The translations under genes were made by a program, and so were the position numbers. The notes below the pieces were generated by a model. That model ran no database searches, was not told the origin of the DNA, and saw only the letters and a list, made by a program, of their open reading frames with translations. A stretch of 64,000 bases of DNA. It comes from Bdellovibrionales bacterium. GTDB lineage: Bacteria; Bdellovibrionota; UBA1018. The DNA lies in contig JAFEAP010000011.1 in NCBI GenBank assembly GCA_018266355.1, positions 1-64,000 on the forward strand, read 5' to 3'. Shown here one piece after another: positions 40,089 through 49,147 of the stretch (position 1 is its first letter; every line of letters begins with the position of its first letter).

Positions 40089-40838
40089 TCACTTCGAGGA
40101 GGAGGACTGCTTTCCGTCGGTCGTCGGAGCTTTCCCTTCGATCGCCCCGGCCATGACGTCCGCGAAGCTCTTCGGGAAAGAGACGGGACACATCGACTTC
40201 AAGTTGAACGGCGGCTTATACGGCCCGAAGTTCATCGTCATGAGCCCGATCGGGTTGTTCGTATTGTTCTCGACGAGGGCGTAATAACCTTCCGCGGCTC
40301 CGGTCTTCACCGAATACCCGTGATTCTCGGCTTCGGCGTCGAGGTATTCCCCGAACTTCCCGAGTTCCTCGAAGGTGATCGAGCTCTTCCCCTTGAAATA
40401 AGCTTGAAGCTCCTTCGCCCGGTCGAGCGAGGGCTTTTCGTTCGGGTTCGCCGCGGAGCGGGCCGTGAAGTAATCGACCGTTCGATCGACCGATTCGCGG
40501 AGAGCCTTTCCGATCGGACCGTTCCAGGCCTTGAAAGGCTTCGCCTTCACTTTTTCCCAGTCGTTGTACTCCATCGAATAGAGCGACTTCGGAAAGGCCG
40601 GCGGATCGATCGGCTCGATGGCCGCGTATTGATACGCGAGCATCGTCATGAAAACGCCGTCATCGTCGGTGACGGTCGATTCCTTGCCGTTCACGGAGAT
40701 CGTGACGTCGACCGTGGTCGGAACCGTCGCCGACTTCACCGGGGGCCGGAATCCGATTTGCTCCGCACAAGCGCGGACGTCCGAAGAAGCGAGCGCGAAT
40801 CCGACGGCGGCGAGCGCCCAGTAACGATGATTTTTCAC
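40089..40838 (-). CDS. Secreted protein of unknown function
   Basis: A 249-residue protein starting at GTG, whose codon overlaps the TGA of the upstream gene (GTGA). The N-terminus (KNHRYWALAAVGFALASSDVRA) is a signal peptide. The mature part has two cysteines (RACAEQ and KSMCPVS), a mixed alpha/beta pattern and a Ser/Lys-rich tail. No motif is recognised. Coupled to the 96-residue secreted protein before it, so the two may act together. Confidence 0.65.
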   Translation of the reverse strand: MKNHRYWALAAVGFALASSDVRACAEQIGFRPPVKSATVPTTVDVTISVNGKESTVTDDDGVFMTMLAYQYAAIEPIDPPAFPKSLYSMEYNDWEKVKAKPFKAWNGPIGKALRESVDRTVDYFTARSAANPNEKPSLDRAKELQAYFKGKSSITFEELGKFGEYLDAEAENHGYSVKTGAAEGYYALVENNTNNPIGLMTMNFGPYKPPFNLKSMCPVSFPKSFADVMAGAIEGKAPTTDGKQSSSSK

Positions 40839-41125
40839 GTGCGCACCTGCACTTTCCGTTTCGCCGGATAATAGTGGTCGACGGCGTCCTTCGGCACGAA
40901 TCCGCGGAAATGTCCGCGGCCGGTTTCGATCGCCTTCGCGGTTTCCGGCGAGAGGAGGTCGCGCTTGATCTTCACCATCCCGCGGGCGGTCTTGATCTTG
41001 ACGAAGGTCGGGGCCATCTGAACGACCTCACCTTTCACTTCCATCCCGAGCGACGCCGAGGCCGCTCCGGCCCCCGCGATCATCGCTCCGACGAGCGCCA
41101 TTCCCAATCCGACGAATTTCCCCAT
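40835..41125 (-). CDS. Small secreted beta-rich protein
   Basis: A 96-residue protein with signal VGLGMALVGAMIAGAGAASA. The mature chain begins SLGMEVKGEVVQMAPTFVKIKTARGMVKIKRDLL, strands that look like a small SH3- or OB-like barrel, and ends in a basic KRKVQVRT. There are no cysteines. No family is recognised. Its stop overlaps the next start by four bases, and it lies 89 bases after actF, so it could be a late part of the act transcript. Confidence 0.6.
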   Translation of the reverse strand: MGKFVGLGMALVGAMIAGAGAASASLGMEVKGEVVQMAPTFVKIKTARGMVKIKRDLLSPETAKAIETGRGHFRGFVPKDAVDHYYPAKRKVQVRT

Positions 41126-41214
41126 ACGAATCCCTCCGACTCGAATGATCGCGTCATCCGATCACGCTGTCCAGAGTGGAGAATTCGACGGAGAGATCCG
41201 CCAGTTTCCGCTAA

Positions 41215-42432
41215 CTATTGGTGGTGATGGAAGACCGATTCCACGATCTTCGGGTCACGGATCGCCACGATATTGTTCTTCGAGAGGAACCGCGTGGTGA
41301 GCAGGCCGAAAAGACCGGCGAATCCGAGCAGACCCGCGACTTCGATCCAACCGATCCGCGGCCCGGCCTTGAAGAACTCGGGCTGGACGATCCAAATCAG
41401 GTCGATCCACTGGGCGAAGAGCATCCAAATCGCGACCTTCATCAGGCGGGACTCGGACCGCTTCGCATCGCGCGGCAGGAGGGCGAAGAACGGAACCATG
41501 AACTTCCCGACGAGCAGGAAGGCCGAGACCATTTTCCAGGAAACCGCCGTGCCCGGCTCGCTCACGAAACGGTGCATGAAGTACATCGTCTCTTCCGGAA
41601 GGTTCGCGTACCAAATGAGCATGAACTGGCTGAACGCGATGTAGGCCCAGAAGATCGTGAAGGCGAACATGAACTTCCCGCAGTCGTGCAGGTGGTTGTC
41701 GTTCACGATGTCCTTCAACATCCCGTTCCGGCGAAGCACGATCGTGAAGATCGTCATCATCGCGAGCGAGCTCGTGAAGAGACCGGCGAAGGCGTAAACC
41801 CCGAACATCGTCGAGAACCAGTGCGGATCGAGCGACATGAGAAGGTCGATCGCCGACATGGTGAAGGAAAGCGCGAACACGATGAGGAACATCGGCGCGA
41901 GGATCTTGTTGCGGTTGGTGTGTACGATGTCGCCGTCCTTGTCCTGCGCGACGGAATTCCCGACGAGCTTCGCCTTGAAGAAGAACCAAAGACCGATGGC
42001 GACGAGGTTCCGTACGAGGAAGAACGTGAAGTTCAGGTAGCCGGCCTTGTGCTCGAGGATGACGTCGCCCTTCACGTGTTCAGGATTGGCCCAAACGAAG
42101 AGGTGCGGCACGCCCGCGAAGGCGATCACGAGGAAGGAGATCAGCACGACCGGGAGGTAGGCCGAGAAGCTTTCCGCGAGCCGGCGCACCGGAGCCGACC
42201 ACATCGCGCTCGTCGCGTACTGGATCGCGCAGATGAAAAGCCCGCCGAGCGCGAGGCTCATGAAGAAGAAGTGATTGAAGAGCAGCGAGGTCCATCCCCG
42301 CTCCGCGTTCGCCATGATCCCGGCGGCGAGTCCGCCGAGTCCGACCACGGCGAGCACCGTGAAGATCATCGTCGTCGACGAGTCGACTTTCAGGGGGCCG
42401 GGGTTCCGTACGGTTTCGTTTCCGTGTGCCAT
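41215..42432 (-). CDS. actF: Alternative complex III subunit ActF (NrfD-like quinol-binding membrane subunit)
   Basis: A 405-residue protein with about ten membrane helices. The diagnostic ActF stretch SLDPHWFSTMFGVYAFAG is near residue 200, preceded by FALSFTMSAIDLLM and followed by KFMFAFTIFWAYIAFSQFMLIWYANLPEE. ActF is one of the two NrfD/PsrC-related membrane subunits of ACIII, a quinol:cytochrome c (or oxidase) oxidoreductase that replaces the bc1 complex. Its tail is His-rich (VFHHHQ). It is the last act gene, 22 bases after actE. Because ActC is absent from this operon, ActF is the only NrfD-type subunit encoded here. Confidence 0.88.
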   Translation of the reverse strand: MAHGNETVRNPGPLKVDSSTTMIFTVLAVVGLGGLAAGIMANAERGWTSLLFNHFFFMSLALGGLFICAIQYATSAMWSAPVRRLAESFSAYLPVVLISFLVIAFAGVPHLFVWANPEHVKGDVILEHKAGYLNFTFFLVRNLVAIGLWFFFKAKLVGNSVAQDKDGDIVHTNRNKILAPMFLIVFALSFTMSAIDLLMSLDPHWFSTMFGVYAFAGLFTSSLAMMTIFTIVLRRNGMLKDIVNDNHLHDCGKFMFAFTIFWAYIAFSQFMLIWYANLPEETMYFMHRFVSEPGTAVSWKMVSAFLLVGKFMVPFFALLPRDAKRSESRLMKVAIWMLFAQWIDLIWIVQPEFFKAGPRIGWIEVAGLLGFAGLFGLLTTRFLSKNNIVAIRDPKIVESVFHHHQ

Positions 42433-42454
42433 GCTGCTTTCCTTCTATCGATCT

Positions 42455-43006
42455 TTAATTCGAAACGGTCTTCAGGTCTTCCGCGGTCGGCTTTTTCGAA
42501 CGCTCCATCGCGCGGATGTAGTGGACGACGGCCCAGCGGTCTTCCGGCCGGATCTGGCTCGCGTACGAGCTCATCAGGTTCTGACCGTGGCTGATGATGT
42601 AGTAGATGTTCCCGTCCGGATAACCCCGGATCTTGTCGCTTAGGAGGGACGGCGGACGCGGGAACTTCGGAACGATGTAGCCGTCGCCTTCACCCGTCGG
42701 TCCGTGACAGACCACGCAGGTGTTCATGTAGACGTGGCGACCGCGCTCGAGCACGGCTTCCGTGCGGCGGAGCGGGTTTTGGTACGTCTTACCGGCTTCT
42801 TCCATCGTCATCGTCGCCGGGATCGCGTGTTGACCGCGGGCGACGGTTCCCGGCACCGGGGGCTTCATCCCCGGTTGCTGGTACTTCAGACCCTTCGTCC
42901 AGTACATGTCCGGCATGTAGATGAAGTAGTTGTCCGAGTGCTTGCCGCAACCGGAGAACGCGAGACCCAAGAGCAAGGCCATCGAGGCCGTAGCTAGCTT
43001 TTTCAT
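42455..43006 (-). CDS. actE: Alternative complex III subunit ActE (monoheme cytochrome c lipoprotein)
   Basis: A 183-residue protein. The start at 43006 overlaps the actD TGA (ATGA); an ATG three codons earlier is also possible. The lipoprotein signal ends in LGLAFSGC. The heme motif is CVVCH, followed by GPTGEGDGYIVPKF, and a Met-containing segment (GQNLMSSYASQI) could give the sixth ligand. Pre-heme features PDMYWTKGLKYQ and PVPGTVARGQ are typical of ActE. It carries electrons from the complex towards the oxidase. Confidence 0.9.
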   Translation of the reverse strand: MKKLATASMALLLGLAFSGCGKHSDNYFIYMPDMYWTKGLKYQQPGMKPPVPGTVARGQHAIPATMTMEEAGKTYQNPLRRTEAVLERGRHVYMNTCVVCHGPTGEGDGYIVPKFPRPPSLLSDKIRGYPDGNIYYIISHGQNLMSSYASQIRPEDRWAVVHYIRAMERSKKPTAEDLKTVSN

Positions 43007-43632
43007 TCGAACCATCCCCGCGCTTCCACGCTGCGGACATCTTTCGCGCCGGCACCCTGAAGGATGCTCTTCGCTTCGGCTTCGTCGAAGGCCTTATACT
43101 TCGCGAGCCGCGCCTTGTACTTCGCGATCTCCCCGTCGTCCATCTCCTCGATCTCGTCGGCCGTCTTCAGGTTCGGAGCGTCGATCATGAGCGCGAAGCG
43201 GTCGCGCGTGATGTTATTGTCGAACGAGCGTTTCTTCGTGTTCGGCAGGCCGTTCAGGAGGAACATCCCTCCCACCGTGCACAACCCGGCGAACAGAACG
43301 GTGAGTTCGAAGAAGATCGGCACGAAAGCCGGCCAGGACCACATGGGCTTACCGCCGACGTTCAACGGCCAGTTGATAACCGAGGTCCAGCCCTGGAGCA
43401 GAATCGCGCACATGAAGCCGGTAAGGCCGGCCGTCATCGTAATCCAAGGCAACGGCGAGCGCTTGAGGCCCTGGATCTTATCGAGTCCGTGGATCGGATA
43501 CGGGGTGAAGCAATCGAAGCTCTCGTAATTCAAGCCGCGAATTTGTTTCGTCGCCGCGATGAGCGCGTCGGGAGTGTCGAAGAATCCTACGACGCCCGCG
43601 AGTTTCGGAGCCTTGTTCGCCGAGTTACCCAT
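43003..43632 (-). CDS. actD: Alternative complex III subunit ActD (DUF3341)
   Basis: A 209-residue protein with the ActD signature: an N-terminal globular part (GVVGFFDTPDALIAATKQIRGLNYESFDCFTPYPIHGLD), then two membrane helices (WITMTAGLTGFMCAILLQGW and FVPIFFELTVLFAGLCTVGGMFLLNGLP) and a charged C-terminal tail. ActD has no cofactor and is structural. It starts eight bases inside the actB gene. In other ACIII operons actC lies between actB and actD; here nothing does. Confidence 0.9.
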   Translation of the reverse strand: MGNSANKAPKLAGVVGFFDTPDALIAATKQIRGLNYESFDCFTPYPIHGLDKIQGLKRSPLPWITMTAGLTGFMCAILLQGWTSVINWPLNVGGKPMWSWPAFVPIFFELTVLFAGLCTVGGMFLLNGLPNTKKRSFDNNITRDRFALMIDAPNLKTADEIEEMDDGEIAKYKARLAKYKAFDEAEAKSILQGAGAKDVRSVEARGWFE

Positions 43633-46600
43633 GGTGGGCCTCCCCTTCCTTCTTGCCTTCGCGCTTCCCTTCGCCCGCTTCCTCGCCGACCTTGTTCCGG
43701 ACCTTCGTGAGGTAGGAGATCGACGGAACGGTGTTCAGCACTTCGAGGACGCGGAACGCGCGATCGTCTTCGCGGAGTTTCGAGACTTCCGTTTTCTTGT
43801 CGTTGATGTCGCCGAAGATGATCGCGTCGGTCGGGCAGGTCTGCTGACACGCGGTCTTAAGCTCGAGATCGCGGAGCTTCCGGCCTTCGTCCTTCGCCTT
43901 GTCCTTCGCGTCGCGGATCCGCTGCACGCAGAACGTGCACTTCTCCATGATCCCGCGGGTACGGACGGTGACGTCCGGGTTCCACGCGAGGTTCATCGAC
44001 CCTTCGTAAGACTTCCAGTGATCGAAGAAATTGAAGCGGCGGACCTTGTACGGGCAGTTGTTCTGACAATAACGAGTGCCGACGCAGCGGTTATAGATTT
44101 GCGCGTTCAATCCCTCGTCGTCGTGCACGGTCGCGAGAACCGGGCAGACCGTCTCGCAAGGCGCGTTTTCGCAGTGCTGACAGAGCATCGGTTGGAACAC
44201 GACGTCCGGATTCTCCGGAGAACCGGAGTAGTAGCGGTCGATCCGCATCCAGTGCATTTCCCGCGAGCGGCGGACGTTGTCGCGTCCGACGACCGGGGTA
44301 TTGTTTTCCGACTGACACGCGATGATGCAGGAGCCGCAGCCCGTGCACGCGTTCAGGTCGATCGACATGCCCCAGCGGTAGCCCGGGTACTCGTGCTTCG
44401 GCCACATCGTCGGGACCTTCTCGAGGCGAAGCTCGGGATCGGTCTCGAGGGAAGCCTTCGAATTCGACTTGTACTCGGCGAGCGTGATGTCGTTCAAGAC
44501 CGGGCGGTTCTCGGTGGCGTTATGCCATTGGGTGACCGCGATCTGATAACGGCGGCCCGTCTTCGCGACGGCGACCGGAAGACCGGAGAACGCCATCGTC
44601 GAGCCGTTCACGAAGACTTTCACGTCGCGGCCGACGTCGTTGCCGACCTTACCGGCGGCCGTGCGGCCGTAACCGATGGCGGCGGCGACTACGTTCTCGT
44701 GGAGACCCGGCTGGATGTTCACCGGCAGATCGATCGTCGTGCCCGAAAGCGTGACGGTGACGACGTCGTCCTGGACGACGTTCATCTTCGCGGCCGCTTT
44801 CGGCGACATGTTCAAGTAGTTATCCCACGTCGCGGTCGTGACCGGGTCCGGGAGTTCCTGGAGCCACGGATTGTTCGCGTGGTTCCCGTCGCCCATGCTC
44901 GTTTTCGCGTAAGTCGCGAGCACGAAGCCCGACGTCGCCGGCTTGAACGGCGGAACTTTCGCGAGGGACGGGACCTTGAAGGAGCGGGCCGACGTCGCCT
45001 TCGGCGCGGATTTGATCACGCCGTCGCGAAGCGAATCTTCCCAGAAGGTCTCGAAGTTTCCGGACTTGCCGTAGGTTTCCTTCCAATTCGCCTTCAGGTA
45101 ATCGTGCCACGTGCCCGCAGATTCGGAGGCCGCGATCGTCGCCGCGAGGCCCTTTACCTTCAGCCCGCCCTTCTTCGCCCATGCGAGGAGCGTGTCCTGA
45201 TACGCGCGGGTCGAGTGGATCGGAGCGAGGGTCGGCTGCTGGAGGCTGACGACGCCGCCGCGAGGCTGGGCATCGCCCCAGTTCTCGAGAAAGTGGTGAT
45301 TCGGAAGCACGAAGTGCGCGAGGCTTCCCGTTTCGTCCGCGCGATCGCCGATCGCGATCACGAGCGGAACCTTCGACATCGCCGCGGCGAAACCGAGGGA
45401 TACCGGGAGGCTGTAAACCGGGTTCGCGTCCACGACGACGAGCGCGTCGACCGCGCCCGCGTTCATGTCGGAAATGAGCTTCGCGACCTTCTCGGCGCGG
45501 TCGCCGACTTTCGTCCACGCTTGGCCGTTACCGTCGACGGTAACGCCTTCGTTTCCGAGGGTCGAGTTCAGGTAGTTCGCGACGACTTGGAGCCCGATCG
45601 AGTCTTCCGTCTTCGACGAAAGACCGCCCGCGGCGACGATCGACTTACCGGAACCGGCGGCGACGAGCGCCTCGGCGGCTTCCTTGATCTTCGCGGCTTC
45701 GACGCCGGTATCGGCGGCGACGGCATCGAGAGTGTAAGCGGAGAACTGGGCCGGGACGGAGGCGCCTTTCTTACGGGCGACTTCGGCCGCGATGGCCGCG
45801 GCGACTTTCAGCACGCCGTCCGGACGAACCGGGAAACGGACGTCGGCGTTCGCGCCGGTCACGCTCATCATCGATTCGACGACGAAGAGCTTCGACATAC
45901 GCGCCGAGGCAGGGTTCTTCGCGTCCGGGATCCGTCCGCCCTTCACCCAGTCCGCGGAATATTCTTCCGAAGAGCCCCAATTCCCGAGGAAATCGGCGCC
46001 GAGCGAGAGGACCACGTCGGCCTTGCCGAAGTGGTAGTGCGGGATGACCGCGTTGCCGTAGCTTTCGATCTGCCCTTCGACGAGGTCGCCCGAGGCGAAG
46101 TCGTCGAGCTGGACGTGCGCGCCGCCCGCGAAGGCGGCGAGGAATTCGTTCGTCAGGCGCAGCGTGGAGTCGCCGAGCATGCGGTTCGAGAGAAAGCGCA
46201 CGCGGCCGGAGCCGGCGGCGATTTGCTTGAGCTTCGCCGCGATTTCGCCGTCCGCGTCTTCCCACGAAAGCGCTTTACCGCCGCGACGGGAAGGTTCTTT
46301 CGCGCGGTCCATGTCGTAGAGGTCGAGGATCGAAGCGTGCACGCGCGCGGAGATCGCTCCGCGGGACATCCCGTGTTCCGGGTTCCCTTCGAGCTTGATC
46401 GGACGGCCTTCGCGGACTTTCGCGAGCACGCCGTAACCGGTTTCCGGGCAGGTCGTCGCGTAGTAGTTCGCGATGCCGCCGGTGACTTCTTCCGGCTTCA
46501 CGACGTACGGAATGATCTTGTGGACCGGGCGGCGGGCGCAGGCGAAGGAAGCCATCGCCATCGAGGCGCCCATGAGAGTGAGGAAGTCGCGGCGCTTAAT

Positions 46601-46786
46601 GCCCTTCGTGTCGAGTTTCTCGATCAGCTCGAGCGTTTCGATCGGTTTGTCGTGGAACTCCTGCGCGCGCTTTTCCTTCACGGCCGGATCGTTCCAGTAG
46701 CTCGCGGTGAGCTCCTCGGCTCCGAGCCAGTGGCGCGGAGGAGTGAATTCGTTCGTTTCCAGACCTGCGTTCAGATTCTCGCTCAT
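43625..46786 (-). CDS. actB: Alternative complex III subunit ActB (molybdopterin-like domain plus iron-sulfur domain)
   Basis: A 1053-residue protein. A Tat-type signal-like stretch (KRRDFLTLMGASMAMASFAC) at about 64-83 precedes a molybdopterin-oxidoreductase-like domain (to about 740) that in ACIII lacks the cofactor. The C-terminal domain holds the Fe-S clusters: NACTGCGSCIIACQSENN, LCQHCENAPCETVCPV, RCVGTRYCQNNCPYKV, a CTFCVQRIRDAK segment and ACQQTCPTDAI. It passes electrons from the membrane subunits to the heme subunits on the periplasmic side. The domain order is that of undivided ActB. It starts 15 bases after actA and ends inside actD. Confidence 0.93.
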   Translation of the reverse strand: MSENLNAGLETNEFTPPRHWLGAEELTASYWNDPAVKEKRAQEFHDKPIETLELIEKLDTKGIKRRDFLTLMGASMAMASFACARRPVHKIIPYVVKPEEVTGGIANYYATTCPETGYGVLAKVREGRPIKLEGNPEHGMSRGAISARVHASILDLYDMDRAKEPSRRGGKALSWEDADGEIAAKLKQIAAGSGRVRFLSNRMLGDSTLRLTNEFLAAFAGGAHVQLDDFASGDLVEGQIESYGNAVIPHYHFGKADVVLSLGADFLGNWGSSEEYSADWVKGGRIPDAKNPASARMSKLFVVESMMSVTGANADVRFPVRPDGVLKVAAAIAAEVARKKGASVPAQFSAYTLDAVAADTGVEAAKIKEAAEALVAAGSGKSIVAAGGLSSKTEDSIGLQVVANYLNSTLGNEGVTVDGNGQAWTKVGDRAEKVAKLISDMNAGAVDALVVVDANPVYSLPVSLGFAAAMSKVPLVIAIGDRADETGSLAHFVLPNHHFLENWGDAQPRGGVVSLQQPTLAPIHSTRAYQDTLLAWAKKGGLKVKGLAATIAASESAGTWHDYLKANWKETYGKSGNFETFWEDSLRDGVIKSAPKATSARSFKVPSLAKVPPFKPATSGFVLATYAKTSMGDGNHANNPWLQELPDPVTTATWDNYLNMSPKAAAKMNVVQDDVVTVTLSGTTIDLPVNIQPGLHENVVAAAIGYGRTAAGKVGNDVGRDVKVFVNGSTMAFSGLPVAVAKTGRRYQIAVTQWHNATENRPVLNDITLAEYKSNSKASLETDPELRLEKVPTMWPKHEYPGYRWGMSIDLNACTGCGSCIIACQSENNTPVVGRDNVRRSREMHWMRIDRYYSGSPENPDVVFQPMLCQHCENAPCETVCPVLATVHDDEGLNAQIYNRCVGTRYCQNNCPYKVRRFNFFDHWKSYEGSMNLAWNPDVTVRTRGIMEKCTFCVQRIRDAKDKAKDEGRKLRDLELKTACQQTCPTDAIIFGDINDKKTEVSKLREDDRAFRVLEVLNTVPSISYLTKVRNKVGEEAGEGKREGKKEGEAHHG

Positions 46787-46801
46787 GTCGTTATCTCTTA
46801 A

Positions 46802-47377
46802 TTAATAGTGGCAAGTCGTGCACTGGGTGGGAGCCGCTTGGCCCGGGCCGTGCGGAGAACCCTTCGCTTCGATGCCGGCGAGGACGTTCGACGGAGTCGA
46901 GCGGCCGCGGTGACATTCCATGCACCAACCCATAGTCAGCGCGCCGAACTGATAAACCTTGTCCATCGTCTGCACTTCGCCGTGGCAAGTCTGACAAGCG
47001 AGACCGGCTGCGAGGTGGCGCTTGTGCGGGAAGTACACGAAGTCCGGAAGTTCGTGGATGCGTACCCATTCGATCGCGCGGCCTTCGTCCCATGCTTTCC
47101 GCACCTGCTGAATCAGCGGGCTGGTCGTCTTCACGACCTTGTGACAGTTCATGCAGACCGCGGTCGACGGGATGCCGGCGTGCCGGGATTTCTCGACGTC
47201 CGAATGGCAATACTGGCACGGGATCTTGTTATCTCCCGCGTGAATCTTATGACTGAACGGAATCGGCTGCGTCGGCGCGTAACCTTGATTCGACGTCCGT
47301 GGCACGACCGTCGCGAGCGCATAACCCACGATCAACAACGCCACTCCACCCACCACGACACTGAGACCCTTAGACAT
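46802..47377 (-). CDS. actA: Alternative complex III subunit ActA (pentaheme cytochrome c)
   Basis: A 191-residue protein with a signal-anchor (LSVVVGGVALLIVGYALATV) and five CxxCH motifs: CQYCH, CMNCH, CQTCH, CMECH and CTTCH. Scattered His residues (FSHKIHAGD, FPHKRHLAAG) are the distal ligands. The conserved QPIPFSHKIHAGD opening is typical of ActA. It starts the act operon; its 227-base upstream gap to the methyltransferase gene must hold the promoter, but I could not fix a convincing one. Confidence 0.93.
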   Translation of the reverse strand: MSKGLSVVVGGVALLIVGYALATVVPRTSNQGYAPTQPIPFSHKIHAGDNKIPCQYCHSDVEKSRHAGIPSTAVCMNCHKVVKTTSPLIQQVRKAWDEGRAIEWVRIHELPDFVYFPHKRHLAAGLACQTCHGEVQTMDKVYQFGALTMGWCMECHRGRSTPSNVLAGIEAKGSPHGPGQAAPTQCTTCHY

Positions 47378-47604
47378 TATATGCGGACCTATGCTTTTCC
47401 GCGGACGTGAGACTCACGCCGCAACCCGCTCTACAGCGGTAGTGCCACCGCCAGAAAGCGATGGTGTTCAAGGATTTAGGTTTCCATGGTATCTGACAAA
47501 GTTTCACGCTTGTTGGCAAGCGAAACCCTGAAAAGGATTAGCGAAGCAGCGCTTCGTCACGGCGCGAAATTTTCGCCGCGTTTTTCGAATGCGGCGCGGT
47601 ATCA

Positions 47605-48279
47605 TCAAGGTTTCATCGCGACCAAACGAGCGACCGCCTGCTTCCCGTCATTTTTTTCGGAGTAATGCAGGATCTTGAAGTCTTTGAAGAGCTCCTTGAG
47701 CTCGCCGACGTTCAAAAGATAGTCGCGCCGGATGCCCTGCGAGTTCGGAAGTTTCAGCTGATCGACGGTTTGATTTTCGAAGACAACTACGCCGCCCCGC
47801 TTCAGGCCGCGTTTGATCTGCGGGATGAGCGACCGCTGGAGGTACTGGATGTTCAAGATGACTTCGTAGGTCTCGGGCTTGATTTGATAGGTGTTCAAAT
47901 CCGCGTTGATCGTCGCGATCTCGACTTTCGCTTCCTTCGCGAGTCGTTTCGCTTTCCGAATCGCGACTTCCGAAAGATCGACTCCGTCGACGACGAAGCC
48001 TTTTTTAGCTAAAAAAACGGCGTTTCGGCCCTCGCCCATAGCGATGTCGAGCGCGCGGCCGACGGGAAGGATGTCGATGTTCTCGACGAGCACTTCGGCC
48101 GGCTCCTTTCCGTAGACGTAAGCGTCTTGGGCGTAGACTTGGTCCCACTGGGAACGGTCGGACTCGACGTCGTCACCGGTAACCCGCTGAAAGGCGTTCG
48201 TGCCTTTCGAGGCCGTGTCCGATTCGGACGGTGAACACTGGCATCCGGCGAGCGAAAGGAGGAGGGCGGTCGCGGCCAA
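47605..48279 (-). CDS. TehB-like SAM-dependent methyltransferase with a lipoprotein-like N-terminus
   Basis: About 224 residues from a TTG at 48279. The class I methyltransferase core is clear: ALDIAMGEGRNAVFLAKKGFVVDGVDLS (motif I, SAM binding), then KVEIATINADLNTY and ILNIQYLQRSLIPQIKRGLKRGG. It resembles TehB-type methyltransferases. Oddly, the sequence before the core reads ATALLLSLAGCQCSPSESD, a lipoprotein signal with an L-A-G-C lipobox and a Ser-rich linker, which would place the enzyme outside the cytosol where SAM is absent. The start is uncertain: an ATG at 48360 would overlap the divergent tatA gene by 32 bases and adds a long polar leader containing several Arg. Confidence 0.65.
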   Translation of the reverse strand: MAATALLLSLAGCQCSPSESDTASKGTNAFQRVTGDDVESDRSQWDQVYAQDAYVYGKEPAEVLVENIDILPVGRALDIAMGEGRNAVFLAKKGFVVDGVDLSEVAIRKAKRLAKEAKVEIATINADLNTYQIKPETYEVILNIQYLQRSLIPQIKRGLKRGGVVVFENQTVDQLKLPNSQGIRRDYLLNVGELKELFKDFKILHYSEKNDGKQAVARLVAMKP

Positions 48280-48328
48280 TCGCCCGAATCCGCTTTCTCC
48301 GCGGAACCCTCTTTGATAGACCGGGGGG

Positions 48329-48571
48329 ATGTTTGGACTTTCCGGCGAACACGTCGTCATCCTTCTTATTATTTTGCTGATCTTCGGTCCCCGCAAGCTT
48401 CCTGAACTCGGAAACACGCTCGGGAAGGCGATCAAGAACTTCAAGGACTCCATTTCGGGCGTCCAAGAAGTGAAATACCGGAACATCGACGACCCGAAAT
48501 CGGAGGCCGACAAAGCCGTGGCCGACGCCGAGGCCGCCGAGAAGAAGAAAGATCCGACGCAACCGTCCTAA
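48329..48571 (+). CDS. tatA: Twin-arginine translocase subunit TatA/TatE
   Basis: An 80-residue protein with the TatA layout: FGLSGEHVVILLIILLIFGPRKLPELG (membrane helix and FGPRKLPE hinge), an amphipathic helix (TLGKAIKNFKDSISGVQE) and a charged, probably disordered tail. TatA multimers form the pore for folded Tat substrates. ActB in this window has a Tat-type signal. No tatB or tatC is adjacent. A GGGGGG run immediately before the ATG may act in ribosome binding. The next gene, hpt, follows after 19 bases. Confidence 0.9.
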   Translation: MFGLSGEHVVILLIILLIFGPRKLPELGNTLGKAIKNFKDSISGVQEVKYRNIDDPKSEADKAVADAEAAEKKKDPTQPS

Positions 48572-48590
48572 GCACCGAGCTGAGGCCCGA

Positions 48591-49127
48591 ATGGTACTCG
48601 ATCAGAAAAACTTCACGAAGTATCTGAATCGCCACGAGATCGACGTCGCCGTCAAAGGCGTCGCCGAGAAGCTGAACCGCGACTACGAGGGCAAGAAAGT
48701 CGTCCTCGTCTGCGTCTTGAAGGGCGCCTACGTGTTTTGCGCGGACCTCATGCGCCAGCTCACGATCGACGTCGACGTCGAGTTCGTCCGGCTTTCGAGC
48801 TACGGGCGCGCGCTCCGCTCGAGCGGAACGGTCACGATCCTGAAGGACATCAACGCCGACATCCGCGACAAGCACGTCTTGATCGTGGAAGAAATCATCG
48901 ACAGCGGCCGCACCCTTCGGTTCCTCTTCGACCGTTTGAAGGCGTCGAACCCGGCCTCCGTCGAAATCGTGACTCTCCTCGATAAGAAGGCGAAGCGCGT
49001 GACGGACGTTCCGGTGAAGTACGTCGGTCGCGAAATCGAAGACCAATTCCTCGTCGGTTACGGCCTCGATCTCGAAGAGAAGTCCCGGAACCTCGCCGAT
49101 ATCTACTACTTGAAGTACCCGAACTGA
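48591..49127 (+). CDS. hpt: Hypoxanthine phosphoribosyltransferase
   Basis: A 178-residue purine-salvage enzyme that converts hypoxanthine (and guanine) with PRPP to IMP (and GMP). The PRPP-binding loop is LIVEEIIDSGRTLRFL, the flexible loop region is FVRLSSYGRALRSSGTV, and the C-terminal base-binding part is VKYVGREIEDQFLVGYGLD. Length is normal for bacterial Hpt. It lies 19 bases after tatA and probably shares its transcript. Confidence 0.93.
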   Translation: MVLDQKNFTKYLNRHEIDVAVKGVAEKLNRDYEGKKVVLVCVLKGAYVFCADLMRQLTIDVDVEFVRLSSYGRALRSSGTVTILKDINADIRDKHVLIVEEIIDSGRTLRFLFDRLKASNPASVEIVTLLDKKAKRVTDVPVKYVGREIEDQFLVGYGLDLEEKSRNLADIYYLKYPN

Positions 49128-49147
49128 ACGCGCACAATCGAAAAGCG

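Noticed and set aside
43559..46801. A 1080-codon open frame on the plus strand
   Set aside because: It is the complement of actB, whose iron-sulfur motifs prove the real frame. The translation is Arg/Asp/Val-rich with no domain.
47378..47604. Promoter of the act operon
   Set aside because: On the minus strand a TTGTCA and a TAAATC are only 15 bases apart and no better pair was found, so I did not annotate a promoter.
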